Below, piece after piece: positions 43,742-53,259 of a stretch of DNA of 64,000 nt (positions are counted from its first letter, which is position 1; every line of letters begins with the position of its first letter). The notes under the pieces were generated by a model. The model ran no database searches, was not told where the DNA came from, and saw only the letters and a program-made list of their open reading frames with translations. The DNA comes from Muribaculaceae bacterium (GTDB taxonomy: Bacteria > Bacteroidota > Bacteroidia > Bacteroidales > Muribaculaceae), in the NCBI GenBank assembly GCA_017443765.1, contig JAFSYB010000009.1:42445-106444 (forward strand), in the 5' to 3' direction. Made by a program: the position numbers and the translations under genes.

Positions 43742-44731
43742 ATGAATATTCTTGCCGAGAGTCACATTCCCTGCCTGCGTGGGCTGCTTGAGCCGCACGC
43801 CTGTGTGGAATACCGCGATGTCATCACCGCCAGTGATGTGCGCGAGGCCGATGTGCTGCTTGTGCGCACACGCACGCACTGCGACGCCGCCCTGCTGCGT
43901 GGCAGCCGCGTGCGCTTTATCGGCACCGCCACCATCGGCACCGACCATATCGACCTCGACTACTGCCGCCAGCACGGCATCGAGGTGGTGAACGCCCCGG
44001 GCTGCAACGCCCCGGCGGTTGCCCAGTGGGTGCTGGCCGCCATCGGCCAGTGGATGGCCGCTCGCGGCATCGCGCGTCCCGACGCGCTCACGCTGGCTGT
44101 GGTGGGCGTGGGTCATGTGGGGAGCATTGTGGCTCGCTGGGCGCGGCAGTTGGGGTTCCGTGTGCTGGCGTGCGACCCGCCGCGGGCCGAGCGCGAGGGT
44201 GCCAACGGCTTTGCCACCATGGAGCAGGTGGCCGCCCAGGCCGACATCATCACGTTCCACACCCCACTCACGCGCAGTGGGCGCTGGCCCACCTGGCACC
44301 TGTGCGACACCGCGCTGCTGCACACGCTGCGGCACTGCCGCCTGCTGCTGAACGCCGCTCGCGGAGCCGTGTGCGACACCGAGGCACTGCTGCGCTGGCC
44401 GGGCGACCTGGCCATCGACTGCTGGGAAGGCGAGCCACACATCAGCCAACCGCTGCTGGAGCGGTCGTTCGTGGCCACGCCGCACATTGCCGGCTACTCG
44501 CTCCAGGGCAAACAGCGCGGCACAGCCATGGTGGTGGAAGCACTCGGCACACGCTTTGGCTGGGACTTGCAGCCCGTACAGGCCAGCACCCCGCTGCTGG
44601 GAGCCGACCACGTCACCCTGCCGGGCATCCTCGACACCTACAACCCCCTGGCCGACACCGCCACCTTGCGCCAGAACCCCGACCGCTTCGAACAACTGCG
44701 CAACACCTACCCCCTGCGCAACGAAGTGTGA
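43742..44731 (+). CDS. pdxB: 4-phosphoerythronate dehydrogenase
   Basis: The 329-residue NAD-dependent 2-hydroxyacid dehydrogenase belongs to pyridoxal phosphate synthesis. I start at ATG 43742, after the heptad repeat, although the frame is open to 43622. Motifs are FIGTATIGTDHIDLDYC near residue 60, VNAPGCNAPAVAQWV near residue 84, the Rossmann VVGVGHVGSIVA near residue 120, LLNAARGAVCD near residue 203 (substrate Arg) and ATPHIAGYS near residue 244 (catalytic His). The GCNAPAVA segment separates PdxB from other family members. It is followed by a ThrE-type exporter after about 120 bases. Confidence 0.92.
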   Translation: MNILAESHIPCLRGLLEPHACVEYRDVITASDVREADVLLVRTRTHCDAALLRGSRVRFIGTATIGTDHIDLDYCRQHGIEVVNAPGCNAPAVAQWVLAAIGQWMAARGIARPDALTLAVVGVGHVGSIVARWARQLGFRVLACDPPRAEREGANGFATMEQVAAQADIITFHTPLTRSGRWPTWHLCDTALLHTLRHCRLLLNAARGAVCDTEALLRWPGDLAIDCWEGEPHISQPLLERSFVATPHIAGYSLQGKQRGTAMVVEALGTRFGWDLQPVQASTPLLGADHVTLPGILDTYNPLADTATLRQNPDRFEQLRNTYPLRNEV

Positions 44732-44852
44732 TATGGTCTTGCGAACAGACAACACAGCATGGAAATATGCAGCCACGATTTGAGTGAAAGCAACATATCC
44801 CCCTCTTGAACACCGCCAAAAAGCAGATAGTTTCTTTAGAAGAGTCGATAAA

Positions 44853-46178
44853 ATGCAACAAATGATTATTATGCCAGAAGACAACAACACAAAGCGTGCC
44901 AGTGCTGGAAACCCAGTCGATTTCACCGAAGTGCTGGAGGTGGCTTCGCGTGCAGGACACATCTTGCTGGAGAATGGTGCCGAAATCTCGCGTGTGGAGG
45001 ACATCATGAGCCGCATCGCGTCGCACTACGGTGTGGATTCGGGCAATTTCTTCGTCCTTTCCAACGGCATTTTCACCACCGGCCACCCCAACAAAGTGAC
45101 CAAGTCGGGCGGGCAGACCTCGACCTATGCCAATGTGGAGTTCATACCCCTCAGAGCCATTCAGCTGTCGAAAGTGGTGGCTGTGAACCGATTGAGCTAC
45201 GATATTGCCAACGACAAGACCAACCTGGCTGAAGCGCGCGAACGTTTGGAGCAAATCGCTGCTTCGGCACCAAAGCCCGCCTGGGAGCAAATCCTGGGTT
45301 CGGGAATCGGTGCGGCCGGCTTTTGCGCTGTGTTTGGCGGCGGCTGGGTCGATTGCGCGGTGGCGCTCGTCGTGGGGCTGTTGCTCTATGCCTTTGTGCT
45401 GGGTGTGAGCAGCCGTTATCTCTCCAAAATTGTGGGCGGCATTTGCAATGCCCTGCTGGCTACGCTGCTGTGCATCGCCTCGTGGCGCTTGGGCTTTGGC
45501 AACAGCCTGGCAAACATCATTATCGGAGCTATTATGCCGCTGATTCCAGGTGTGCCATTCGTCAACGGCGTGCGCGACCTTGCCAACTCGGACTACCTGG
45601 CCGGCTTCACCCGGCTAACCGATGCCATGCTGGGCTTTTTCTGCATTGCCGTGGGCGTGTCGCTCGTGTTTGTGTTCGATGGCTCGTTGCATGGCGGCAT
45701 GGTAGCCCTCGGCATGACAGCTAACCCACAAACAGCCAGTCTGGCCTTGCAAGCCCTTGCCGCATTTGCCGGAACAGCGGCTTTTGCGTTGCTGTTTGGC
45801 ATTGACCGTGAGCACTACGTGCCGGCCGGGGTGATTGGAGCTGTGGGGTGGGCACTTTATCTGTTTCTCGTGCGCTCAAGCGATGCCTCGCCCGTCACCG
45901 CCACGCTTGCTGCCTCCACGCTGGTGTGCCTGGTGTCGCGCATGGCGGCCATCCCGTTTCGCATTCCAGCACAAGGGTTTCTGCTTTGCGGCATCTTCCC
46001 GTTGGTGCCCGGCGCGGGCATCTTCTGGTTCACCTATTACCTGACCGACGCACAATTCGGCCTGTCGATGCAAAGTGGATGGATGGCAAGCAAAGTGGCC
46101 ATCGCCATTGTTTTGGGCATTATCATTGCCATGGAACTGCCCCAACGCTTTTTCTCGCACAACCACCGCACGCACTGA
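44853..46178 (+). CDS. Threonine/serine exporter ThrE family protein (fused form)
   Basis: ATG 44853 is chosen, giving 441 residues; GTG 44784 is in frame but leaves an atypical basic leader. An N-terminal cytoplasmic region (residues 20-130) includes LEVASRAGHILLENGAEISRVEDIM, the DUF1212 hallmark. About ten membrane helices follow, with MPLIPGVPFVNGVRDL near residue 228 and FPLVPGAGIFWFTYY near residue 390. Each PG motif marks one half: the ThrE and DUF3815 (ThrE_2) modules. Members export threonine and serine. Confidence 0.87.
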   Translation: MQQMIIMPEDNNTKRASAGNPVDFTEVLEVASRAGHILLENGAEISRVEDIMSRIASHYGVDSGNFFVLSNGIFTTGHPNKVTKSGGQTSTYANVEFIPLRAIQLSKVVAVNRLSYDIANDKTNLAEARERLEQIAASAPKPAWEQILGSGIGAAGFCAVFGGGWVDCAVALVVGLLLYAFVLGVSSRYLSKIVGGICNALLATLLCIASWRLGFGNSLANIIIGAIMPLIPGVPFVNGVRDLANSDYLAGFTRLTDAMLGFFCIAVGVSLVFVFDGSLHGGMVALGMTANPQTASLALQALAAFAGTAAFALLFGIDREHYVPAGVIGAVGWALYLFLVRSSDASPVTATLAASTLVCLVSRMAAIPFRIPAQGFLLCGIFPLVPGAGIFWFTYYLTDAQFGLSMQSGWMASKVAIAIVLGIIIAMELPQRFFSHNHRTH

Positions 46179-46235
46179 ACCTGGCCCGCAACCTGTTGCT
46201 CGGATGTGCCGGGAGCGCTATATCGGCTCTATCAT

Positions 46236-47471
46236 TCAGTGTGGGAAGATGGTGTCGTAGATGCGCTGCGTGGCGCCAAGGTGGCTGGTGATGTAATCTC
46301 GGGCCGCCTCGCCGGTGTGTTGCAGGTGGTTCGGGTCCATGAGCAAACGGTCCATTTGCACCTTGAACTCATCGGCCGTCTGGATGCAGAACGCCCCTCC
46401 GCAGGAGAGCAGGTCGCGCGCCTCTTGAAATTTCTCGTGGCGTGGGCCGAAAAGCACGGGTATGCCGTAGACGGCAGCCTCGTTCACATTGTGGATGCCG
46501 GCTCCGAAACCGCCGCCCACGTAGGCTGCCTGACCATAGCGGTAGAGCGACGACAGCAGGCCGAAGCTGTCAATAACCAGGCAATGTGTGTGAGCCATGT
46601 GATCGGCGCGTGCCTGTGAGAAGAGCGCGGCGCGCCGCTCGATGCGGCTCATGATGGCAAGCAGGCGTTCGCGGTCGAACTCATGGGGCGCGATAATGAG
46701 CTTCATGCCCGGATGGGCGTTGAAGTAGGGAATGACAATATCCTCGTCGGGGAGCCAGCTGCTGCCCATCACCAGGGTGAAGGGCGAATTGGCCACAAAG
46801 CGGTCAAGTGTTGGGAACTGGCGGGCTTTCTCGCGCACGGTGGCAACTCGGTCGAAGCGCGTGTCGCCGGCCACCACTACGCGGTCGATGCCTATGCCGG
46901 CAAGCAACTGCCGCGACTGCTCGTTCTGGACGAACAGCGTGTCGAAGCAGCGCAGCATCTTGCGGAACATGCCACCCCAGGGGCGGAAGAACACCTGGCC
47001 GGGGCGGAAGATGCTCGAGATGATGTAGGTGGGCACCTGCCGGCGGCGCAGCTCCATGAGGTAGTTGCCCCAAAACTCATATTTCACAAACACGGCCATC
47101 GAGGGTTTCACCAAGTCGAGAAATCGCCTCACATTGCTGCGCAGGTCAAAGGGCAGGTAGCACACGGCATCCACCTGGTCGTAACCCTTGCGCACCTCAT
47201 AGCCCGATGGCGAGAAGAACGTGAGCAGGATGCGGGCACCGGGCTGGCGTTGCTTAATCATCTCGATGAGCGGCCGGCCTTGCTCAAACTCGCCCAACGA
47301 TGAGGCGTGAATCCAGATGTAGCCTCCGGCGGGGTCGAGCCGCTCGCGCAGCAGGGGAAACGTCCGTGCCTGCCCTTGCAGCAGCAGGCGAGCCTTTCGG
47401 CTTTTCAGCGATACCACGCGGGCGGCAGTTTTGTAGGCCAGTATGCCTGTGTTATAGAGGATGTCCATCAT
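46236..47471 (-). CDS. waaA: 3-deoxy-D-manno-octulosonic acid transferase
   Basis: The 411-residue GT30 enzyme attaches Kdo to lipid A at the cytoplasmic face of the inner membrane. An N-terminal hydrophobic segment anchors it. Motifs are WIHASSLGEFEQGRPLI near residue 52 (with the conserved Glu), VKYEFWGNYLMEL near residue 128, MGSSWLPDEDIVI near residue 236, IIAPHEFDRERL near residue 258 and VGGGFGAGIHNVNEAAVYGIPVLFGP near residue 325. It is the last gene of a minus-strand series with gltX at its head. Confidence 0.93.
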   Translation of the reverse strand: MMDILYNTGILAYKTAARVVSLKSRKARLLLQGQARTFPLLRERLDPAGGYIWIHASSLGEFEQGRPLIEMIKQRQPGARILLTFFSPSGYEVRKGYDQVDAVCYLPFDLRSNVRRFLDLVKPSMAVFVKYEFWGNYLMELRRRQVPTYIISSIFRPGQVFFRPWGGMFRKMLRCFDTLFVQNEQSRQLLAGIGIDRVVVAGDTRFDRVATVREKARQFPTLDRFVANSPFTLVMGSSWLPDEDIVIPYFNAHPGMKLIIAPHEFDRERLLAIMSRIERRAALFSQARADHMAHTHCLVIDSFGLLSSLYRYGQAAYVGGGFGAGIHNVNEAAVYGIPVLFGPRHEKFQEARDLLSCGGAFCIQTADEFKVQMDRLLMDPNHLQHTGEAARDYITSHLGATQRIYDTIFPH

Positions 47472-47477
47472 TGGCAG

Positions 47478-48500
47478 TTAGTTGTTGAAATGGTAACGAC
47501 AGCTGAGTTGTTGCCAAAACCCGGTGATGCGGTCGGTGGCATGAAACGTGAGGCCGACACTCACGTCAACGTGGCTGTTGTTCACAAGGTGCGCCCGCAC
47601 ATCGGTGCGGCTGTAGAACTTGCTGCAATAGTACGGGTCGCCCAGGTTCAGTTCGGGGCCGAACTGTGAATAGAGGGGGAAGAGGTTCTTTCCGGCCGAG
47701 AGCGTCTCGTGCACTTCGAGCCAGCGCCAGTGCGCCTGGGCCTGTGCCACGAAAGCTGCCGGAGTGTGCCACCCGTCCTGGGCACGCCAGCGTTGCAGCT
47801 GCACGATGGCTCCAGTTTCGATGTTGAGTGCCACGTTGCCTGGGCTCAAGCGCAGGGCGAGCATCGGGTTGATGGTGCCATCGTCAATCACGCCCTCGCC
47901 CTCTGGGGCGTCTTTGCGCTTGGCCAGGTGGTTATAATAGATGTGTCCTTTTGCCCACAGCGGTCCGGCCAGGGGCATGGCACCGCTCACCAGCACATTG
48001 AAAGCCTCGCGCCGGGTGGTGGTCTGCATTTGCCGCCAGTCGAGCACAGCCTGCACCCACCCACGGCCGTGGTGGCTGTAGTGGAGCAAGGCACCACGCA
48101 CGTTGGGTGTGCAATAGTCGAGCGAGTCGCTCCACAGGTAGCGCGGCGCGCGCTCATGCATCAGCGAGCGCGGAAACCACCCTAACGCAGCCGTAAGCCC
48201 GGCCGTGTCGCGGTACTGGTAATAGAGCGTAGGCAGCACCTTGTAGCCCGTCAGGCCGTCGTTGAGCGGCTGGTACCACGCCGCACCGCCCACCACACGG
48301 TTGCGCCCACCATCGAGGGTCAAGCCCACTTCTGGAGCCAGGCGCGTGAAGATTAACGTTTGGTCGGGGCGCAGCGCATCGCCGCCCTCACGGTTCTCAA
48401 CCGTGGACACGAAATCCACGCCCCACAGCACCTTCTGCGCGCTCGCCTGCGTCAACCAGCAGCAAGCCACAAGCCACATGCTAATGAGCCCAATCTTCAT
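47478..48500 (-). CDS. Predicted outer-membrane protein of unknown function
   Basis: The 340-residue protein has a signal peptide ending in ASAQ. Amphipathic strands with many Trp and Tyr residues follow (VVGGAAWYQPLND, KVLPTLYYQYRDTAG, HGRGWVQAVLDWRQMQ) up to the terminal QLSCRYHFNN. It looks like a porin-type barrel of 14-16 strands. I recognise no family. The start overlaps the stop of the TonB-Sel1 gene by 4 bases and the stop lies 6 bases before waaA, so it is firmly within this operon. Confidence 0.72.
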   Translation of the reverse strand: MKIGLISMWLVACCWLTQASAQKVLWGVDFVSTVENREGGDALRPDQTLIFTRLAPEVGLTLDGGRNRVVGGAAWYQPLNDGLTGYKVLPTLYYQYRDTAGLTAALGWFPRSLMHERAPRYLWSDSLDYCTPNVRGALLHYSHHGRGWVQAVLDWRQMQTTTRREAFNVLVSGAMPLAGPLWAKGHIYYNHLAKRKDAPEGEGVIDDGTINPMLALRLSPGNVALNIETGAIVQLQRWRAQDGWHTPAAFVAQAQAHWRWLEVHETLSAGKNLFPLYSQFGPELNLGDPYYCSKFYSRTDVRAHLVNNSHVDVSVGLTFHATDRITGFWQQLSCRYHFNN

Positions 48501-49129
48501 CGTGGGTATGCTTGTTCCAAGTTAGTCTGTGTTCTTTCGAGCAACTTGCGAGCACGCTCGTGTCCCTGCGCGGCAGCCTTCTCCAGATAGTACCGGGCCA
48601 CAACCCAGTCCATGGGCACGCCATGCCCGTTGTGATAGCAAAAGCCCATGATGTATTGAGCCTCGCTGTCGCCGTTGTTGGCGCGGGCAATGACGTCATC
48701 GGTTATGTCCATGTCGTTGTCCAGCTTGAAATTCAAGGGCAACACATAGAACACTTTGACCGGTTTGTTGCCCATCATGCCGGGCTTGAAACCGCTGAGA
48801 AGCTTGCACACCCTCACGGCTTCGTCGTCGAGCAATGGGTGCACCGAGCGCAACACCTCCACCTGCTCCACATCGCCGGTTGTGGTGATGATAAATCTCA
48901 CAACCACCCTTCCCTCGATGCATTCGTATCGGGCCTCCTCGGGATAAACGAGATTGCCGGCGATGAATCGCATCAGCTCGGCCAGACCACCGGGATACTC
49001 CGGAGCCTGTTCGGGTGACTCGTAGACCGTTTCGTTGCCAGCAGCACCCGGCGTTGCTTCACTGGCGAGAACCGGAACCACGGCTTGCAACACTAAAGCA
49101 CACAAGGTGGCCAAGACACACTTTCTCAT
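48497..49129 (-). CDS. Exported TonB C-terminal domain protein with Sel1 repeat
   Basis: The 210-residue protein has a signal peptide (residues 1-23) instead of the N-terminal anchor and Pro-rich spacer of true TonB proteins. Residues 35-135 match a TonB C-terminal domain (FIAGNLVYPEEARYECIEGRVVVRF, VLRSVHPLLDDEAVRVC). Residues 150-195 match one Sel1 repeat (DSEAQYIMGFCYHNGHGVPM, ARYYLEKAAAQGHERA). It may act in the periplasm as an adaptor. It is coupled by a 4-base overlap to the following barrel protein. Confidence 0.82.
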   Translation of the reverse strand: MRKCVLATLCALVLQAVVPVLASEATPGAAGNETVYESPEQAPEYPGGLAELMRFIAGNLVYPEEARYECIEGRVVVRFIITTTGDVEQVEVLRSVHPLLDDEAVRVCKLLSGFKPGMMGNKPVKVFYVLPLNFKLDNDMDITDDVIARANNGDSEAQYIMGFCYHNGHGVPMDWVVARYYLEKAAAQGHERARKLLERTQTNLEQAYPR

Positions 49130-49195
49130 GACTATATACGGCTTTGCCGTGTTTAATGTTTAACGCTTAACAAAAAAAGGACAGCACTCCAACCA

Positions 49196-50725
49196 CTACT
49201 CACTAACCACTATTCTTTCGATTCCCCGCTCGATGCGGGCGATAGTCTCCTGCTTGCCGAGCAATGCGGTGATGTCGAACATGTGCGGTCCGCGGCACTC
49301 GCCCACCACGGTGAGGCGGAAGGCGTTCATCACGTTGCCCAGGTGGTAGTCGTGTTCCTTGATCCACGCCAGCACAATCTCCTCGCTATTCTTGCTGGTG
49401 AAATCATCAATGCCGCGCAGCACCTCGATGAGGTCGCGCAGGATGCCGGGTGTCTCGGGTTTCCACCGCTTGCGAATGTCCTTCTCGGCATACTCCACCG
49501 GGGCACGGAAGAAGAAGTCGGCCTGCTTCCACAACTCGGCCACAAAGTCCACACGGCTCTTCACCATTCCCACGGCGTGGGCAATGTAGTTGTCGCTGAA
49601 CGCGCTGGCATCCACATGCTGGGCGAGCAAGGGCTTGAACACGCGGCACAGCTCGTCGTCGGGCATCGTCATCAAGTATTCGTGGTTGAACCACTTGCCT
49701 TTCTCAAAGTCGAACTTTGCCCCTTTCTTCGAGCAGTGGTCAAAAGAGAACTCCTGGATCAACTCGTCGATGGTGAAGAGCTCGCGGTCGTTGCCCGGGT
49801 TCCAGCCCAGCAGGGCGAGGAAATTGATGACTGCCTGCGGCAGGTAGCCGCGCTCGCGGTAGCCGCTCGACACCTCGCCGCTCTTGGGGTCGTGCCATTC
49901 GAGTGGGAACACGGGAAATCCCAGGCGGTCGCCGTCGCGCTTGCTGAGCTTGCCCTTGCCGTCGGGCTTGAGCAGCAGCGGCAGGTGCACAAACTGCGGC
50001 ATGGTGTCGCTCCAGCCAAAGGCTTGGTAGAGCAGCACATGCAGTGGTGCGCTGGGCAGCCACTCCTCGCCGCGAATCACGTGCGACACCTCCATCAGGT
50101 GGTCGTCGACGATGTTGGCCAGGTGGTAGGTGGGCAGGTCATCGGCGCTTTTGTAGAGCACCTTGTCGTCGAGCACATTGCTGCTCACGGTCACGCGGCC
50201 GCGAATCAGGTCATCAACCACTACCTGCTGGTCGGGGTTGATTTTGAATCTCACCACGTGCTTGGTGCCCGCGTCGAGCAATGCCTGCACCTCGTGGGCG
50301 GGCATGGTGAGCGAGTTGCGCATCTGGCCGCGTGTTGAGGCATCGTACTGGAAATTGGCAATCTCCTTGCGCTTGGCTTCCAGCTCCTCGGGGGTGTCGA
50401 AGGCAATATAGGCATGGCCGGTGTCGAGCAGCTGGCGCACATAACGGCGGTAGATGTCGCGGCGCTCGCTCTGCTTGTAGGGGCCAAAGTCGCCACCCTC
50501 GCGAACGCCCTCGTCGATGCCGATACCCAGCCACTGCAGGGCTTCGTTGATGTACGCCTCGGCACCAGGCACCAGGCGTGTGGAGTCGGTGTCCTCGATG
50601 CGCAGAATCATCGTGCCGCCATTTTGGCGCGCAAACAAGTAATTAAACAGCGCGGTGCGCACCCCGCCAATGTGCAGCGGACCCGTGGGCGACGGTGCGA
50701 AGCGCACTCTCACTTTTCTTTCCAT
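49196..50725 (-). CDS. gltX: Glutamyl-tRNA synthetase
   Basis: The 509-residue class I enzyme charges tRNA-Glu; two such tRNA genes are in this window. It has the HIGH motif in [18 protein letters not shown] at residues 8-25 and the KMSKS-type [11 protein letters not shown] near residue 262. It has the usual catalytic and anticodon-binding domains. A minus-strand TAACTTTG -7 box lies at 50754-50761, 29 bases upstream. gltX followed by waaA on the same strand is a recurring arrangement in Bacteroidetes. Confidence 0.96.
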   Translation of the reverse strand: MERKVRVRFAPSPTGPLHIGGVRTALFNYLFARQNGGTMILRIEDTDSTRLVPGAEAYINEALQWLGIGIDEGVREGGDFGPYKQSERRDIYRRYVRQLLDTGHAYIAFDTPEELEAKRKEIANFQYDASTRGQMRNSLTMPAHEVQALLDAGTKHVVRFKINPDQQVVVDDLIRGRVTVSSNVLDDKVLYKSADDLPTYHLANIVDDHLMEVSHVIRGEEWLPSAPLHVLLYQAFGWSDTMPQFVHLPLLLKPDGKGKLSKRDGDRLGFPVFPLEWHDPKSGEVSSGYRERGYLPQAVINFLALLGWNPGNDRELFTIDELIQEFSFDHCSKKGAKFDFEKGKWFNHEYLMTMPDDELCRVFKPLLAQHVDASAFSDNYIAHAVGMVKSRVDFVAELWKQADFFFRAPVEYAEKDIRKRWKPETPGILRDLIEVLRGIDDFTSKNSEEIVLAWIKEHDYHLGNVMNAFRLTVVGECRGPHMFDITALLGKQETIARIERGIERIVVSE

Positions 50726-50910
50726 ATATTTACTGTCGGTTTGTTTTAACCTGCAAAGTTACTAATTCCAGCCCAATCTGCCGTAATTCTCCTGGCATTT
50801 TCAATGCCAACGGCGCGTTTTTTGCGTTTTTTGCGCTCGTGCGCCCATGTATGCGGCAAGATGACGCTTTGCCTGGCAGAGGTAAAGCGCCACCTTGCCG
50901 CTTGCTTTTC

Positions 50911-51531
50911 TCACACCATGGGGAACAGTCCGAAGAGCTGGGCATCGATTTTATCGGTGACCTGCACAAAGTCTTCGGGTCGCTCGCCAAACTTGCAGTT
51001 GTCGCCGTCAATAACCAGCAGCGCCCCCTGGTAGCCTGCAATCCACTGCTCGTAACGTCGCTCCAAACCCTGCAGGTAGTCGAGACGCATGGTTTGCTCA
51101 TACTCTCGGCCGCGTTTTTGGATTTGCGCCACCAGCGTAGGGATGCTCGACCGGATGTAAATCATCAAGTCGGGCAAGCGCACGAGCGACATCATCAGCT
51201 CAAAGAGGTCGGCGTAGTTGGCGAAGTCACGGTCGCTCATCATGCCCTGGTCATGAAGGTTGGGGGCAAAGATGCACGCGTCCTCAAAGATGGTGCGGTC
51301 CTGGATGATGATTTCCTGGCTTTTGGAGATTTCCACCACCTCTTTGAACCGCTTGTTGAGGAAGTAAATCTGCAAGTTGAACGACCAGCGCTTCATGTCG
51401 GCGTAGAAGTCGGCCAGATAGGGGTTGTCGCTCACTGATTCATACCTGGGCTGCCAGCCGTAACGCTCGGCCAGCATCCGCGTGAGGGTGGTCTTGCCAC
51501 ACCCAATGTTTCCTGCTACTGCGATATGCAT
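50911..51531 (-). CDS. Deoxynucleoside kinase (copy A)
   Basis: The 206-residue protein has a P-loop in AGNIGCGKTTL at residues 6-16. The Glu-containing QPRYESVSDNPYL follows, then the DRTIFED motif (Asp-Arg pair binding phosphates) near residue 78 and a basic lid (IQKRGREYEQ) near residue 137. This is the dAK/dGK-type family that salvages purine deoxynucleosides. The paralogue lies 69 bases upstream. They may form a heterodimer, as the tandem dAK/dGK of Lactobacillus does. Confidence 0.88.
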   Translation of the reverse strand: MHIAVAGNIGCGKTTLTRMLAERYGWQPRYESVSDNPYLADFYADMKRWSFNLQIYFLNKRFKEVVEISKSQEIIIQDRTIFEDACIFAPNLHDQGMMSDRDFANYADLFELMMSLVRLPDLMIYIRSSIPTLVAQIQKRGREYEQTMRLDYLQGLERRYEQWIAGYQGALLVIDGDNCKFGERPEDFVQVTDKIDAQLFGLFPMV

Positions 51532-51570
51532 AGTGTTTAGTGTTTGTTTTTTTGACCGCTCGCCGGGAGC

Positions 51571-51598
51571 GTTTCTCGGTTTTGGACTCTTGGTTCTT
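51571..51598 (-). repeat. Heptanucleotide repeat, locus 4 (inverted)
   Basis: On the minus strand four degenerate heptads (AAGAACC, AAGAGTC, CAAAACC, GAGAAAC) lie in the 69-bp gap between the two kinase genes. They match the pattern at 10182, 35814 and 43633. Confidence 0.45.
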
Positions 51599-51600
51599 GC

Positions 51601-52221
51601 TTATTCAGGGAACAGTCCGTAGAGGAGGCGGTCGATTCGGTTGGTAATCTGTGCGAAGTCTTCGGGGCGGTGCTCGAAGTCGAGTGCGTCCTTGTCAACA
51701 ATCATCGTGCGACCCTTGTATTGGTTGGTGATGAAGTCCTCGTAGCGCCGGTTGAGGTTCTCGAGATATTCGAGCTGGATTGTCTGCTCGTAATCGCGTC
51801 CGCGCTGCTGTATGTTTCCCACCAAGTGGGCAACCGATGCCCGCAGGTAAATCATCAAGTCGGGCATGCGCACCACGGTGAGCATTTGCTCAAACAGCTC
51901 CATATAGGTGTTGTAGTCCCGGTCGGTGAGGTGACCCATCGCCTTGTTGTTTGCCATAAACACATACACACCCTCAAAGATGGAACGGTCCTGAATGATG
52001 GTACCCTGGCTTTGTCCGATGGCAATCAGGTCGCGGAAGCGCTCCTTGAGGAAATACACCTCCAGATTGAACGACCAGCGGTGAATGTCGCGGTAGTAAT
52101 CCTCAAGATAGGGGTTGTTGTCCACAGCCTCAAATTGTGGTGTCCAGCCGTAGTGGCGGGCAAGCAAGCGTGTAAGCGTCGACTTGCCGCTGCCTATGTT
52201 CCCTGCTATAACGATATGCAT
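51601..52221 (-). CDS. Deoxynucleoside kinase (copy B)
   Basis: The 206-residue protein is the same length as copy A and clearly paralogous. It has P-loop AGNIGSGKSTL, QFEAVDNNPYLEDYY, DRSIFEG near residue 78 and lid IQQRGRDYEQ. The Cys to Ser change in the P-loop and differences near residues 80-100 suggest a divided specificity. With nrdDG they provide both de novo and salvage dNTPs. The unit has a perfect promoter about 90 bases upstream. Confidence 0.88.
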   Translation of the reverse strand: MHIVIAGNIGSGKSTLTRLLARHYGWTPQFEAVDNNPYLEDYYRDIHRWSFNLEVYFLKERFRDLIAIGQSQGTIIQDRSIFEGVYVFMANNKAMGHLTDRDYNTYMELFEQMLTVVRMPDLMIYLRASVAHLVGNIQQRGRDYEQTIQLEYLENLNRRYEDFITNQYKGRTMIVDKDALDFEHRPEDFAQITNRIDRLLYGLFPE

Positions 52222-52306
52222 GCTATTTCAGATGTTTGGCCGCTTGCTGCCCTCTGGTGCAGCATCGGCTATTGGGGCTTGCCCCGCGGTTAAGCTCAGT
52301 GAGTGG

Positions 52307-52338
52307 CAAAATTACTAATTCCTGCTGGATTATGCAAA
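52307..52338 (-). promoter_or_regulatory. Promoter of the deoxynucleoside kinase pair
   Basis: On the minus strand TTTG (52335-52338) and TAATTTTG (52307-52314) are separated by 20 bases, a perfect match. The predicted leader is about 80 bases. Confidence 0.75.
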
Positions 52339-52368
52339 TATCAGCTGTAAAAGGTGGGTTATTTCGGC

Positions 52369-53094
52369 TCACACAAAGAGCTGCTTGAGCACCTCGGGCG
52401 AGCGCAATGTGCCCAGCGTGCTGTTGTGCAGCCGGTAGTAGGCGAGGATGGTGTCGAGCACCTGGTTGCGCTGTTCGCGGTTGAAACGGAAAGCGTGCAG
52501 GTTGTCGTAGGTCATGCGCGAGAGCAGCTTGATGACGGCGGCCTCCTCGGGGCGCATCATGTGCAACGAGCCTCCGGGGTGCGGCATGAACGTGCCGCCG
52601 TCCATGTCAAACCAGTAGCCAGGGCGGTAGGTGCCTATGTCGGGCTGGATGCCCAAGTGCGCCCCCAGGCCGTAGAGGAAACAGATGTGAAAATTGGCCA
52701 CACCACGCCCGAGGCTCTCCAGCGTGGTGACGCTCTGCAGCAGGAAGCTCAACAGTGCCGTGTTGCGCTCTTGCTCCTGTATGCAATGGGTGAGCACCTC
52801 GCTCATGAACATCGCCACGGCACTCTTGGCCGGGTTGCAGCGCGTGTGGGTGAGCAACACTATGGGGCGCAGGTCGCGCACGGTGGCCAGCTCGTGGCCG
52901 GGAAGCACACGTGCCTCCAGCTCCACCAGCGACAGAGGCATGAGCAGTGCGTTGCGCTGACGGGCGCCACGAGAGCCGCCTGCCGGCACGGCAAACGCCA
53001 TACGGCCACAGCCATCGGTGAAGATGTGCACGATATTGTGACGGTCGCTGTATTTCACGGTGGACAGCACCACGCCTGTGAGCTTCTCGTACAT
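52369..53094 (-). CDS. recO: DNA repair protein RecO
   Basis: The 241-residue protein is a recombination mediator of the RecFOR pathway. It has an N-terminal OB-fold (LTGVVLSTVKYSDRHNIVHIFTDGCGRMAFAVPAGGS) and a helical C-terminal domain (NPAKSAVAMFMSEVLTHC, FHICFLYGLGAHLG). The zinc Cys residues of some homologues are absent, as is common in Bacteroidetes. A minus-strand TAATTTTG lies at 53120-53127. recO followed divergently by tRNA-Glu and rpsT is a familiar Bacteroidales order. Confidence 0.9.
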   Translation of the reverse strand: MYEKLTGVVLSTVKYSDRHNIVHIFTDGCGRMAFAVPAGGSRGARQRNALLMPLSLVELEARVLPGHELATVRDLRPIVLLTHTRCNPAKSAVAMFMSEVLTHCIQEQERNTALLSFLLQSVTTLESLGRGVANFHICFLYGLGAHLGIQPDIGTYRPGYWFDMDGGTFMPHPGGSLHMMRPEEAAVIKLLSRMTYDNLHAFRFNREQRNQVLDTILAYYRLHNSTLGTLRSPEVLKQLFV

Positions 53095-53199
53095 GACTTT
53101 GCAAGACAGGTTCAGAGTGCAAAATTACGAAACTCCGTCCGTTTTGCCTCGCTTTTCTACCTAAAAATATGGAAATCGGCATTTTTCAAGCCCGCAAAT

Positions 53200-53230
53200 T
53201 TTGCCATGTCGAAAATACTGACTACTTTTG
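53200..53230 (+). promoter_or_regulatory. Promoter of tRNA-Glu and rpsT
   Basis: TTTG (53200-53203) and TACTTTTG (53223-53230) are separated by 19 bases, a perfect match. The predicted transcript starts about 25 bases before the tRNA. Confidence 0.75.
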
Positions 53231-53259
53231 CAGTCGCTTTTTTGCGAACTTTGATATGG

